The notes under the pieces: generated by a model | Seen by the model: only the letters and a program-made list of their open reading frames with translations | Database searches by the model: none | Told to the model about the DNA's origin: nothing | Program-made: the position numbers and the translations under genes | Source: Macrolepiota albuminosa | Lineage: Eukaryota > Basidiomycota > Agaricomycetes > Agaricales > Agaricaceae | Assembly (NCBI GenBank): GCA_027475525.1 | Contig: JAMWFC010000054.1 | Coordinates: forward strand, 62,001 to 126,000 | Direction of reading: 5' to 3' | Length of the DNA stretch: 64,000 nt | Part shown: positions 1-9,782 of the stretch, piece after piece | How positions within the stretch are numbered: position 1 is the stretch's first letter | Layout: each line of letters starts with the position of its first letter

Positions 1-2
1 CG

Positions 3-668
3 GTAGTCGATGGCAACAGTAGGACCATTGCTAATGATGGAGCCGCTGATGGCGGATCCGCTTTAGTCACCGGATCTGCAGCCAACTTGGAGTGGCAACG
101 GGGGCCTACACTTCCCCTGTCACCTAGCGTACCACACACACCACTGCCTGACTTACAGGAGGAACCTCCTGTCTTGCGCTCACCGCACACTCCCCAGCCT
201 CAGCGCCACAACAGATCCACGGTTCACAACAAATCCCGACCAAATGTATCAGCTTCCGCTCACAACGAGTCCGCTCTCGACAAATCCGTTCATGACGGAT
301 GTGTTGATGATACAGCAGTGGTAGATGCCACTACCATCCACCTCTTACAACAAAGAGGATGGAGCCATCCAGACCCTCCAATTAATGGCCCTAGTGATGG
401 TTCCCCTAGATATAGAGTGTCAAGAAGGGTGCTCGACATTCTTCAAGATGAGGACAATGACCAATTTGAAGGTGAGGGAAGGCCGGCATTACAAAACCAA
501 AAGAAGCGCAAGGCATTGCCTAACCAATTGTCAACAAATTCCAAGCGACCCCGCAAGTCTCAAGCACAAATGTTACAGGAGGATGCAGCTCGATACATTG
601 ATATGTCTACACCAGCAAAAAGGAGTAGCAGCCGCACTAAGGTCATTCGACCAGTCCACTGTCATTGA
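3..668 (+). CDS. 3' end of an unrecognised polar protein (5' truncated by window)
   Basis: The frame is open from the first bases and ends at a TGA at 666-668, giving about 221 residues with no start inside the window. The protein is polar, rich in Ser, Pro, His and Asn, with a basic stretch near the C-terminus (KKRKALPNQ, KRPRK) that could be a nuclear localisation signal. I recognise no domain. A purine-rich tract (GGGGAAGGGGGGAATG) follows the stop directly and resembles the polypurine tract and first bases of a 3' LTR, so this may be the tail of a retroelement polyprotein; that is inference. The frame contains CpG and looks undecayed compared with the 50-62 kb region. Confidence 0.4.
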   Translation, partial: VVDGNSRTIANDGAADGGSALVTGSAANLEWQRGPTLPLSPSVPHTPLPDLQEEPPVLRSPHTPQPQRHNRSTVHNKSRPNVSASAHNESALDKSVHDGCVDDTAVVDATTIHLLQQRGWSHPDPPINGPSDGSPRYRVSRRVLDILQDEDNDQFEGEGRPALQNQKKRKALPNQLSTNSKRPRKSQAQMLQEDAARYIDMSTPAKRSSSRTKVIRPVHCH

Positions 669-833
669 TGTGGGGAAGGGGGGAATGTTATATTACATTT
701 TGTAAACTATAGGGTTACAAAAATGTACGAATGTGTGTCATAATGAAAAAAAAATATGTGATTGTCCATCTTCACTTCTCTTCTGTTGCCTTCCGTCTCT
801 CAGTAAGCTGACTGGATGATCAGGTCCATTGCA
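669..833 (+). other. Possible polypurine tract and start of an LTR
   Basis: GGGGAAGGGGGGAA is followed by TGTTATATTACATTTTG, the layout of a polypurine tract and a TG-starting LTR. No second copy in the window confirms the LTR and no CA end could be fixed, so this rests on layout alone. Confidence 0.2.
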
Positions 834-2805
834 TCAGCAGCCAACTACTTTGGGAGTTGCTGCGAGCCCGTCCCCTTGGGCCAGGGAGAGGGTCCTCGGC
901 AGGGACTGGTGGAGGGACGGAAGATGGTTGAGGGGGTGACGGAGATGTTTGTGCAGAAGATGTCCCTGAGGATCTTTGTTGAAGTGGGAACAGAGCGACA
1001 GTGAGAGTGGATAAGTCAGCGGCATGATGGGATTGGTCAGTGGCGAGGGCAGAGGTGTCACCAGTGGCAGGGGATTGGTCAGCGATGGGGTCAGGAGTGG
1101 TTTCTTCCTCTTCAACGATGGGTCCAAGTCCACTGTGCCCTGTTCAGGGGATTGGTCAGCGATGGGGTCAGGAGTGGTTTCTTCCTCTTCAACGATGGGT
1201 CCAAGTCCACTGTGCCCTGTTGATGCACTGCCACATCATCCTGAGCTGACGGACTGGAGGGACGGGTAGAGATGTGAAGTTGATTCTGCAAAGTGTCAAC
1301 CACACCCCAAATATTGCGGATCTGCTCTTCCATCTGACGGATACAGAGATGTGAAGTTGATTCTGCAAAGTGTCAACCACACCCCAAATATTGCGGATCT
1401 GCTCTTCCATCTGACGGATACGTCCGGCGTGGTCTTCAAGTGTCTCACCCGCAAGAGAAACATTTGTTTGCAGGGTTTCTATGCGGCCACCGAGCGTGTC
1501 GACCTGAGTCTGGTAGCGACGGAAGAAGTCCTCAATACGCGGTAACCAGCTCGCCTCAGCCGTGACAAACCTGTCCCGCACCTGCTCCCCAACATTCCGC
1601 AATGCTTCCTGGAACCCATTCTCCATCCTGTCCAAACGGCTCTCCACCCCTGCCATTACACCAGCCACAATGTCCTCACTGTGACTAGACTCCATTGCCC
1701 GCTCCTTGCCCTTTCCCTTGACCGGAAGAGGGTCTGCTGGGCGGTTGGAGGTCGACGGTTGGGATGGACGGATGGACGGTTTTGATGGTCCCGCGATTGG
1801 ACTGGTTGGTTCATCTGCTAACTATTGGTTAGCTATTTGAGCAGGAAAAGAGTTTCGTACCGTCATCACTCTCAATAATCGTCACTGACTTCTTTCTCAG
1901 TGGTTTTTCCCCCTTTCCCTTGTTGCTGGGCTTGATGGTTTTCTTGACAATCGTCAGGCTGCATGTTTGTTTGTGAATGAGCTGGCAGGGATCGCATGCA
2001 GTGCCGCCCTTTGTCCTGACACACTGTAGCTGCTTACTTGCACAATATTGGCAAGGGGGGTTGATGTGCTGACCCTCGCGACAAGGTGCTGTCCTCAGAT
2101 ACCTGCCCAACAGCATCCCTCCAGTAATTTCCCCCTTCAGTATTCTGCCCTCTTGTTCTTCCTCTTCCTCTTCCTCTTCATCCTCGTCCTCATCCTTGTC
2201 CTCCTGCTCCTTCTGTCGACGATAGGTACCAGGAGGAGGTTGACCAATATAGGTCACCCGTTTTGGCTTCTTGGGATTTGGCAACGGACCAGACAAATCT
2301 CCTGCCGCTGGAGGACTCGGTCGTTTTCTCTTCTTCGGAATCGGTGACGGACCAGACAAATCTCCTGCTGCTGGCCTATGACCTATCCGGTCTTCTCGTG
2401 CCGGTGCCGTCGACGGACCGGCCTCGGTCGACGGATCAGGTCGTTCTTCGCCCCCACTTGGTTCCTCCCCCCTTCCGCTCCTCTGGGTCCATTTCTTCAC
2501 AGCGTCCTTCAACCGCCTGGTCATATCCTCGTCAGAAAGCTTGCTCTGGAGTAGCGGGATAACTTTGTTGATGAAACTTCTCCTGGCATCAAGGAGGAGT
2601 TTCTTGTCATCCTTGACGTCCCTAACCTTGAACCACATGTCAATCTACAGGACGACTATTAGTGCATGTCTATTAGGCAGGAGTGCTTGTATCTTACCAG
2701 GTCCTTCTGCTGTGCTTTGAGTTGTCGCAGGTCTCCTCTGAGAGCAAGGTATAATACTCAAACATCCGCGTCAACGACCCGTTGGTGGAGTTCTTTGTTA
2801 GACAT
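834..2805 (-). CDS. Cysteine-cluster plus coiled-coil protein, multi-exon (TE-like family)
   Basis: Start ATG probably at 2805 (MSNKELHQRVVD). A GT-AG intron sits at about 2644-2692, and a clear 46-nt intron at 1815-1860 has donor GTACGA, branch CTAAC and acceptor TTAGCAG. Joining across it links ESDD to EPTSPIAG and on to the second exon. Domains in order: a charged helical N-terminus, a Pro/Ser-rich linker, a long acidic Glu/Asp run, then a cysteine cluster (CQYC-X4-CVRTK... CDPC-X6-C) of a kind common in Agaricomycete hypothetical proteins, and finally a coiled coil (MESSHSEDIVAGV onward). Two exact 77-bp duplications (1068-1221 and 1268-1421) break the last exon and are probably assembly errors. 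A decayed copy lies at 59.7-61.3 kb, so the gene is repeated and may belong to a transposable element. Function unknown. Confidence 0.6.
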
Positions 2806-2864
2806 GGCGGATGGAGGATTAAAGAAACGGACGAGAACTTTACACGAAGCAAGTTCTGAAAATA

Positions 2865-3780
2865 GATATCATGTGACCCTGTTTAAATTACAAAAGAAGT
2901 TTGATTTATTGCTTGACAAAACCTTACTTTGTTTATCTTACAGTTTAGTAAATAACAATTAGCTAAGCAGGCCAAAAAAGGCAAACGTCTTAATGTTCAT
3001 TGCACTAAGCAGGAGTCGAACCCACCTACTGCAACACACAATAAACACCAATAGATAATATTCCACTAGACCATCAATGCTTACTGTATACTGCTATAGT
3101 CTAAATAGATATCATGTCACTCTGTTTAAATTAGGACCTTACTTTGTTTATTATACTGTGTAGTAAATAACAATTAGCTAAGCAGGTCAAAAATTGCAAA
3201 CATTTTAATGTTCATTGCACCAAGCAGGAGTCGAACCCACCTACTGCAACACACAATGAAGACCAATGGATAATATTCCACTAGATTATTGATGCTTACT
3301 GTACACTGCTATAGTCTAAATAGATATCATGTCACTATGTTTAAATTAGGACCTTACTTTGTTTATCATACTGTGTAGTAAATAACAATTAGCTAAAAAC
3401 AGTGAGATGAAAATGCACTAGTAGGAATCAAACCCGTCTACTGCAAGACATAATAAAGACCAATGGATAATATTCCACTAGACCACCGATGCTTACTTTA
3501 CATTGCTATGATGTAAATAAACATCAGTCTATTCTTCTGTGTGTGGTCAAAAATATTTGAGTTCGATCTCAATGCACTAGGGGGAGTCGAACCCACCTAA
3601 TGCAAGATACAAGGAATACCAATAGGAAATATTCCACTACACCACAGACGCTTCACATATAATGCTATGGTGTAAATTAATATCAGTCCAATATTCTGCT
3701 ACAAACCATGGTTTTCCTCTTTCCTGTATACTTCTATGGTGTAAATAAATATCAGTCTAATATTGTCAATTCAATACAGA
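2865..3780 (-). repeat. Tandem array of four tRNA-derived SINE-like units
   Basis: On the minus strand each unit carries an A-box-like TGGTCTAGTGG and a B box GGGTTCGACTCC about 60-70 nt apart, as in tRNA-derived RNA polymerase III promoters. B boxes sit near 3011, 3226, 3422 and 3582. The first two units are nearly identical over about 215 bp; the later ones are diverged and shorter. No tRNA cloverleaf forms and there is no anticodon arm, so these are SINE-like repeats rather than tRNA genes. Confidence 0.55.
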
Positions 3781-3869
3781 TGCACCAGTTGCAGTAAAAT
3801 CTCTATCCGTTCAAATTCTGTATGGGTCCGTTTGTGCACTACATGAACACCGTCCTGACTTGTAGCAAG

Positions 3870-3955
3870 CGCCTGTGGTACAATGGAATATTCATCAATT
3901 GATATTTCATATTGTGCACAAGAAGTGGGTTCGACTCCCACTAGTTCACATTATA
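3870..3955 (+). repeat. tRNA-derived SINE-like unit
   Basis: A box TGGTACAATGG (near 3876) and B box GGGTTCGACTCC (near 3927), followed by CACTAGTTCACA. Same family as the array just upstream but on the opposite strand. Confidence 0.5.
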
Positions 3956-4332
3956 TAATAGCAGCAGGCCGCTGACGTCCGCTAGCATCATGAATTTGAT
4001 CCGTTGAAAACTCCAGAGATTTCTGCAGCGGCATAAGATGGACGAGTTGACGCATGTGGTCATTCCAGTGCTCATGACCAGTTGATAATACACTGTGGCG
4101 GGCTACCTTTGTGCTGGTCTTTGTAAAAAAGGTAGTCAGCCCTAGTGTATCGTCACTTGTCATGTGAACTGGAATGATTTCATGTGTCAACTCCTCCATC
4201 CTATCTTGCTTCAGTAATTCCTAGAGTTTTGGTCAGATCCACTACCACAGGCGCATACTCCAGGTCAGTACGATGTATATGTAGAGCAAAAATGCACCCA
4301 TATAAAAACACAGCATTAGTCCCTGTTAAGGT

Positions 4333-4410
4333 GAAGTAGGAGTAGAACCCACCACTGTACACAATATTGAATATCAATAAATGAATATTCCACTGAACCA
4401 CTGGGACTGG
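4333..4410 (-). repeat. Degenerate tRNA-derived SINE-like unit
   Basis: Minus-strand A-box-like TGGTTCAGTGG and a decayed B box (GGGTTCTACTCC). The unit is partly repeated by an exact 77-bp duplication starting at 4383. Confidence 0.4.
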
Positions 4411-4959
4411 TTGCACCGCTGATGTCAGCTGGCTCACATGCCGACATCAGCTACCGTCTGAATATTCCACTGAACCACTGGGACTGGTTGCACCGCTGAT
4501 GTCAGCTGGCTCACATGCCGACGTCAGCTACCGTCTGCTACCGTCCGCTGGCATGCCAGCGGACAGCGGACACTCACGCACCCTCTTCCGCCCTTCCCCC
4601 TCTTTCTCCCCAGTGCCATCCTCTCCACTCCCCACACTACCTCACACGCCACCCCCATCCACCACATGCACCCTGCTTCCCTCCTCCCCCCTGACCTGAC
4701 GTCCGACGTCTGCTACGTCTGCTGGGGTACCAGCGGACACCCACGCTCCTCGCTTCCCTCCTCCCCCCTGACCTGACGTCCGACGTCTGCTACGTCTGCT
4801 GGGGTACCAGCGGACACCCACGCTCCTCCCCTTCCCCCTTCCTCCTCTCCCCACCCCCATCCCTCTTCCGCCACCCCCCACGCTCTCCGAGACGCCACCC
4901 CATGCGGCGGACACCCACGCACCCTGTTTCCTTCTCTCCCGCCCTGATGCCGGACGATG

Positions 4960-5115
4960 CCGGGGGTTGCCGACGGATTCCCGTGGATTCCGATGGATAC
5001 CAGCGGATATCCGGCGGATGCCGACGGATGCACGACGGATGCCGATGGATGCCGACGGATGCCAGTGGGTCACAACGGCTGCCGACGAACTCCGACGGAT
5101 GCCAGCTGATGGCTG
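4960..5115 (+). repeat. Short minisatellite, GATGCCGACG-type steps
   Basis: Irregular 9-10 bp steps such as GGATGCCGACGGATGCC and GGATTCCGATGGATACC repeat about a dozen times inside the composite repeat. The long apparent frames over it are by-products of the repeat. Confidence 0.5.
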
Positions 5116-5270
5116 CTGATGCCAACGCCCCTTTCAGGCCACGAAAACTCTTTTGGGAGGTATGCCACCCCCCTTCCACCTCAAAAAATCCATATGGGAA
5201 CCTGCGGAAACGTAGGTGGGCGTCCGTTCATTGTGTTATCCGACCTTTGAATCTATCCGTTAGTAACGGA

Positions 5271-5348
5271 CCTGTGGTGCAACGGTTAAATGTGCGTTCC
5301 GTTGCTGGAGGCTTTCCCAAGGCCGGGGGTTCGATTTCCCCCCACAGG
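5271..5348 (+). repeat. tRNA-like element (class II-like), core of the composite repeat
   Basis: The ends CCTGTGG and CCACAGG form a perfect 7-bp acceptor stem. There is an A box TGGTGCAACGG, a long variable region (GCTTTCCCAAGGCC) and a T arm GGGGG-TTCGATT-TCCCC with a good B box. The anticodon stem cannot be made to pair well, so a functional tRNA is unlikely. A CpG-depleted inverted copy at 24421-24500 travels with the same flanks, so it belongs to the repeat. Confidence 0.5.
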
Positions 5349-6142
5349 CATATGGCGGGCAAGACAAAGTTACTTTTTTCCTTGGTCCAACCAGACTCCG
5401 TGGACCTGCGTAGGCCTCTGTGGATGTCCGCTGGTGTCCTGCGCAGGCCTGGGAGGGCCCGCGTAGGTTTGAGTCCGTCAACGTACGTCTGCGTGGATGT
5501 CCGCTGGTGGCTTGTGTAGGCCTGCGTAGATTTTCAGGGCCCTTTCATGGACGTACGCTGGCGTCGGGGGTGGGAAAAGGATGGAAGGGGAGATGCGCAG
5601 CCTCGAGTCATTGCGGGGAGGAATGGAGAGGGGAGGGAAGTGGGGAACCTCAAGGAGGGTTGATTCATGCCATGACGTCCGCCACTGGAGGAGGCTTTCA
5701 GTCGTGGGCTGATGCCTGCTGGCAGCCGCTGACGCACATTGACGTCCGTTAGCGTCCGCTGGCATCCACCAGGCCTGCGTGTGCATGTGTGTGCCCACCT
5801 TTTATCGATCCACTGGACCGTGTCATACAGCACATTGTGACACGTCCACGGCTCTGTATTCTACGGCACTGTGGGGACTGCTCCGCTCCAGTGTAGCGGA
5901 CTCCGCTGGACATGTATGGTATGGCACAAAGCGGGCTCCCGTACAACGTATGACACGTACCGTTGTGATGCCCTACCCTGATGGATGATGTCCATTGTAT
6001 GGCCTGGTAGTAAATCAGGGGAGAGATCTGTGGTCTCAGGAGTGTTGCTATTAGCAAGCCAAATGCCTTCACTGATGTACCTAGTAGGCCTACTCTAATT
6101 TACTCTAATTTTCATATCTAGTACTTGGTATGGCCTCCATTT

Positions 6143-8049
6143 TGGTCCAACTAATACTGAAGATAATATTTTCAGCAAGTTGTAATATTTATCTACACTG
6201 GCTCAAAAAACTGCCCTAATGTTTGGCCTTTTTGGAAAGATTCACATGATGTCCAACAATTACCTAGATAAAAAATCATAGAAAATCACATGACATACAA
6301 CTGCATCCTGGCTTTATAATGATGTATAGATCATGTGATTTGAACAAGAACCGGCTTATTAATAAATCAAACAAAATATTCAATCATTGGGGCAGTTTTT
6401 TGACTCACTTTAATTTTCATATTTTCTCAATACTTTTCAGCAGTAGAAAATGGAAACATCTTGTGGGAAGTATAAACAATGCCACGTGACCTTGCTTGTC
6501 CTAATTTGACATGTTCAACTTCAATCAATCACCTTGACATTCTACCACCATCATGTGACTTATTTCTGCTGCCAATTACTTTTCTGTTGCTTTTCTTCTC
6601 AATAAGGGGTATTCTCAGCATCAAATCCAAGCAAAAACTGGCCTGGAAAAGGGCACTGTGGAGAGGATCAGCAAGAACTGGAAAGCAACAAAGAGAATCA
6701 TCCTGGAGGTCATCTTTCCAAGCTTACAGCATGTGACAAACAGTTTATTATTTGTCAAATTACTACTGAGAAGCTGAATAATGCTGTTCAAGCCACACAG
6801 TTCATTAATTCTGTTATCTCCAGTTCTGTTAATCCTCAGACTGTCAGAAATGCATGAAAGGAGGCAGGTTTTTGCTCAGCAATAAAGAAGAAAGTTCCCA
6901 TGCTCAAGTTTGCTCAGTATCATGAAAACTGGACAGTAGAGGAGAAAACAATTTAATAGTATGAGGCTGCATGGGTTGGAATGGAGTTGGGAAGCTCATA
7001 GAAGTTCAGGGAAAGATGGATGCTGCATAGTATTGTGAGATTTTGGATGAGGAAGTGGTAGAAAGCTTTGAGAAGTTGGAAATGAAGGAGGAAGGACAAT
7101 ATTTTCAGCAAGACAATGACCCAAAACACACCTCCAAACAGGCAACAACCTAGTTTTCTAATAACAACATCATTGTGATATCCTGGCCTGCCCAATCCCC
7201 TGACCTCAATCCCATTGAACACCTCTGGGTTTACATTAAGCACAAACTTTTGAAGTATGAGGTATCCCCTAAAGGAGTGCATGAGTTGTGGGAGAGAGTG
7301 GTCAAGGAGTGGAATGAAATACCACCAAAAAGTATGAGGTATCCCCTAAAGGAGTGCATGAGTTGTGGGAGAGAGTGGTCAAGGAGTGGAATGAAATACC
7401 ACCAAAAGTATGTAAAAGCCTCAGAGAGAGCATGCCTAGAAGGATCAAAGCAGTTATAAAGGCAAATGGAGGCCATACCAAGTACTAGATATAAAAATTA
7501 GAGTAAATTAGAGTGGGTCAAAAAACTGCCCCGATGATTGAATATTTTGTTTGATTTATTAATAGGTGAGTTCTTGTCCAAATCACATGATCTATACAAA
7601 GTATGAGGTATCCCCTAAAGGAGTGCATGAGTTGTGGGAGAGAGTGGTCAAGGAGTGGAATGAAATACCACCAAAAGTATGTAAAAGCCTCATAGAGAGC
7701 ATGCCTAGAAGGATCAAAGCAGTTACAAAGGCAAATGGAGGCCATACCAAGTACTAGATATGAAAATTAGAGTAAATTAGAGTGGGTCAAAAAACTGCCC
7801 CGATGATTGAATATTTTGTTTGATTTATTAATAGGTGAGTTCTTGTCCAAATCACATGATCTATACAGTAATTATGAAGCCTGGATGCAGTTGTTATGTC
7901 ATGTGATTTTCTACAATTTTTTGCTTAGGTAGTTGTTGTACATCATGTGAACCTTTCCAAAAAGGCCAAACATTGGGGCAGTTTTTTGAGCCAGTGTAGA
8001 TAAATATTACAACTTGCTGAAAATATTATCTTCAGTATTAGTTGGACCA
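6143..8049 (+). mobile_element. Tc1/mariner-like DNA transposon with long inverted repeats, decayed
   Basis: Bases 6143-~6415 reappear inverted at ~7775-8049: about 270 bp, starting TGGTCCAACTAATACTGAAG. Inside each arm the motif CACTGGCTCAAAAAACTGCCC is echoed inverted at the inner end (GGGGCAGTTTTTTGACTCACT), so each terminal repeat carries two outward/inward binding-site-like boxes, as in IR/DR-type Tc1 elements. The inner box is preceded by TA (6194-6195; 7997-7998), the Tc1 target. The right part is locally duplicated: a 77-bp repeat at 7254, and a ~269-bp segment with the transposase 3' end plus inner repeat occurs twice (7331 and 7600). Transposase remnant inside. Confidence 0.8.
6590..7482 (+). 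pseudogene. Tc1/mariner transposase remnant (DDE, first Asp lost)
   Basis: Reading across frames shows a helix-turn-helix-like N-terminal part (QHQIQAKTGL-type, GTVERISK) and, after about 6930, the catalytic C-terminal half. That half includes QQDNDPKHTSKQ (second Asp) and WPAQSPDLNPIEHLW (third acidic residue), the Tc1 signature. Between 'HENWTVE' (~6940) and the QDND motif the frame is broken several times and the segment that should carry the first catalytic Asp is missing. The C-terminal end (VTKANGGHTKY, stop) is intact in the duplicated copy at 7600-7757. The element cannot encode an active transposase. Confidence 0.8.
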
Positions 8050-8061
8050 GACTGCTTCCTC

Positions 8062-8542
8062 TGGCAAGATTACTGATGTTTGATAATATCAATTCAGAAG
8101 TTCTACAGAGATTTTCAGAAGAAGAAAACATCCTACATAGTGCAAACTCTATCCAATCTGATAATGGATATACTAATGGCCTTGCTTTATATTTTATAGA
8201 ATTGTAATGTTTTGCCTAAAATAGAACATGTTAGAATTGCATTCAATGAACCAGTTGGACTACCTATCCCATTAGAACAAATATCATTACTATACTGTGA
8301 CCTGTTATGCAGAGTGGAAGAGGCTCTGGTACTGCCAGTCATTTCCATAGCAGGAACCCAAACAAGGATATCTCAACTTTTTGAAAGCTGGTATTTTGTC
8401 TTTGGCCAATTTAGCTATGAAGATTGAGTTTTGTTATATTCTTCAGAAACCTCATTTCAACTAAAGGGCTTTGCAATAGAACAAGAATAATTATCACTTA
8501 TATAAGCACCAGAGTGCTTAGATGTTGCTTCATAAGTAGATA
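8062..8542 (+). pseudogene. Old Helitron PIF1-like helicase, 5' part, interrupted by a younger Helitron
   Basis: Plus-strand translation gives EVLQRFSEEENILHSANS and DNGYTNGLALYF near 8080-8200, then STKGLCNRTRIIITYIS and RVLRCCFIS at 8447-8535. These match the middle part of fungal Helitron helicases (LNAEVLQRFPGEE..HSADS; KGLCNGTR...). The intervening 8206-8440 is open in another frame and not recognised. The gene stops at 8542, where the Helitron array begins, and resumes at 17678. Confidence 0.65.
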
Positions 8543-8543
8543 T

Positions 8544-8600
8544 GAGCTACGATTCGTGCCTTCGGCACGAATTTTGTAGCTTGTTGGGGGCTTTGCCCCC
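8544..8600 (-). other. Helitron 3' hairpin (unit 3)
   Basis: GCTACGATTCGTGCC-TTC-GGCACGAAT followed by TTGTAGCT forms a stem of about 17 bp with a bulge, flush against the element's 3' end. A second hairpin (GGGGGCTTTGCCCCC) lies just inside. Confidence 0.7.
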
Positions 8601-8751
8601 AAACCCCCCCCCAACTAAGCCTCCACCCTAACCTCACTTTGTTCGGTTAGGGCTCCAAGTATGTATAGAAAACTCAATGCTCCCCCCCCAACTAAGCCTC
8701 CACCCTAACCTCACTTTGTTCGGTTAGGGCTCCAAGTATGTATAGAAAACT

Positions 8752-9370
8752 CAATGCTTATTCCCAGCCTCAACCTCACTTCGTTTGGTTAAGGCCTCGG
8801 TTTTCACAACTCAATGCTTAATCCCAGCCTCAACCTCACTTCGTTTGGTTAAGGCCTCGGTTTTCACAACTCAATGCTTAATCCCAGCCTCAACCTCACT
8901 TCGTTTGGTTAAGGCCTCGGTTTTCACAACTCAATGCTTAATCCCAGCCTCAACCTCACTTCGTTTGGTTAAGGCCTCGGTTTTCACAACTCAATGCTTA
9001 ATCCCAGCCTCAACCTCACTTTGTTTGGTTAAGGCCTCGGTTTTCACAACTCAATGCTTAATCCCAGCCTCAACCTCACTTTGTTTGGTTAAGGCCTCGG
9101 TTTTCACAACTCAATGCTTAATCCCAGCCTCAACCTCACTTTGTTTGGTTAAGGCCTCGGTTTTCACAACTCAATGCTTAATCCCAGCCTCAACCTCACT
9201 TCGTTTGGTTAAGGCCTCGGTTTTCACAACTCAATGCTTAATCCCAGCCTCAACCTCACTTCGTTTGGTTAAGGCCTCGGTTTTCACAACTCAATGCTTA
9301 ATCCTAGCCTCAACCTCACTTCGTTCGGTTAAGGCCTCGGTCTTCCACCACTCAGTGCTCAATCCCAGTT
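8752..9370 (+). repeat. 60-bp minisatellite, about 10 units, inside Helitron unit 3
   Basis: Units of exactly 60 bp, core CAACCTCACTTCGTTTGGTT, repeat about ten times with only TTCG/TTTG and a few end-unit changes. Each contains a short inverted repeat (CCTCAACC...GGTTAAGG). The degenerate single-unit motif recurs at 9850-9900 and 10190-10240, so the array expanded from a Helitron-internal sequence. The open frame across it exists only because 60 is a multiple of 3. Confidence 0.9.
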
Positions 9371-9720
9371 TGCCTCAACTCTCAGAGCATTATTGTAAGC
9401 TAAATTGAATTTTTCTTGAATTTTTCAGATTTCTTTAAGCATTTATAAATCTCAGAAAAACTCAAGTCAGTGTATCAGTAGGCCCCAAATTTTTTCTGAT
9501 TTTTCAGTGATTTTATCTGAATTTTCTAAGCATTTCTAATGCTGAAATGAGCCAACTCTTATGTTATTACCCTAAAAGGAAGGTTCTTGGTCAGCCTTGG
9601 TAATCACATTTTTTTCCCAGGCCTTGTCGCATTCTTTATGGTATTACCCTAAAAGGAAGGTTCTTGGTCAGCCTTGGTAATCACATTTTTTTCCCAGGCC
9701 TTGTCGCATTCTATATAGAC

Positions 9721-9782
9721 GAGCTACGATTCGTGCCTTCGGCATGAATTTCATAGCTCATTGGGGGCTTCACCCCCAAACC
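9721..9782 (-). other. Helitron 3' hairpin (unit 2)
   Basis: Same structure as at 8544: ATTCGTGCC-TTC-GGCATGAAT core, GAGCTAC/GTAGCTC-like outer arms, then the inner hairpin GGGGGCTTCACCCCC. It abuts the 5' TCTATATAG of the next unit. Confidence 0.7.

Larger units (their letters stand above)
4440..5990 (+). repeat. Composite GC-rich repeat with internal tRNA-like core (copy 1 of 3)
   Basis: Long CpG-rich repeat without a coding frame. It holds pyrimidine-rich stretches, a short minisatellite of GGATGCCGACGGATGCC-type steps (about 4960-5110), a tRNA-like sequence at 5271-5348 and GTCCGCTGG-rich sequence. Inverted, CpG-depleted copies lie at about 24.05-24.77 kb and 57.78-58.38 kb. The exact ends are not clear and no terminal repeats were seen. 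The tandem duplication at 4675 has the 77-bp artefact period. Confidence 0.5.

Noticed and set aside
5271..5348. Functional tRNA gene
   Set aside because: The anticodon stem does not pair and the sequence recurs, decayed, within the same larger repeat at 24.4 kb.
4642..5519. Several overlapping Gly/Arg/Ser-rich ORFs on both strands
   Set aside because: They lie on a GC-rich composite repeat and its minisatellite; none is kept in the copies at 24 and 58 kb.
8752..9370. Regular repeats resembling a CRISPR array
   Set aside because: The units are contiguous with no unique spacers, and the context is a eukaryotic Helitron.
8785..9408. 207-codon ORF with a regular 20-residue repeat
   Set aside because: It is a shadow of the 60-bp minisatellite; the frame stays open because 60 is divisible by 3.
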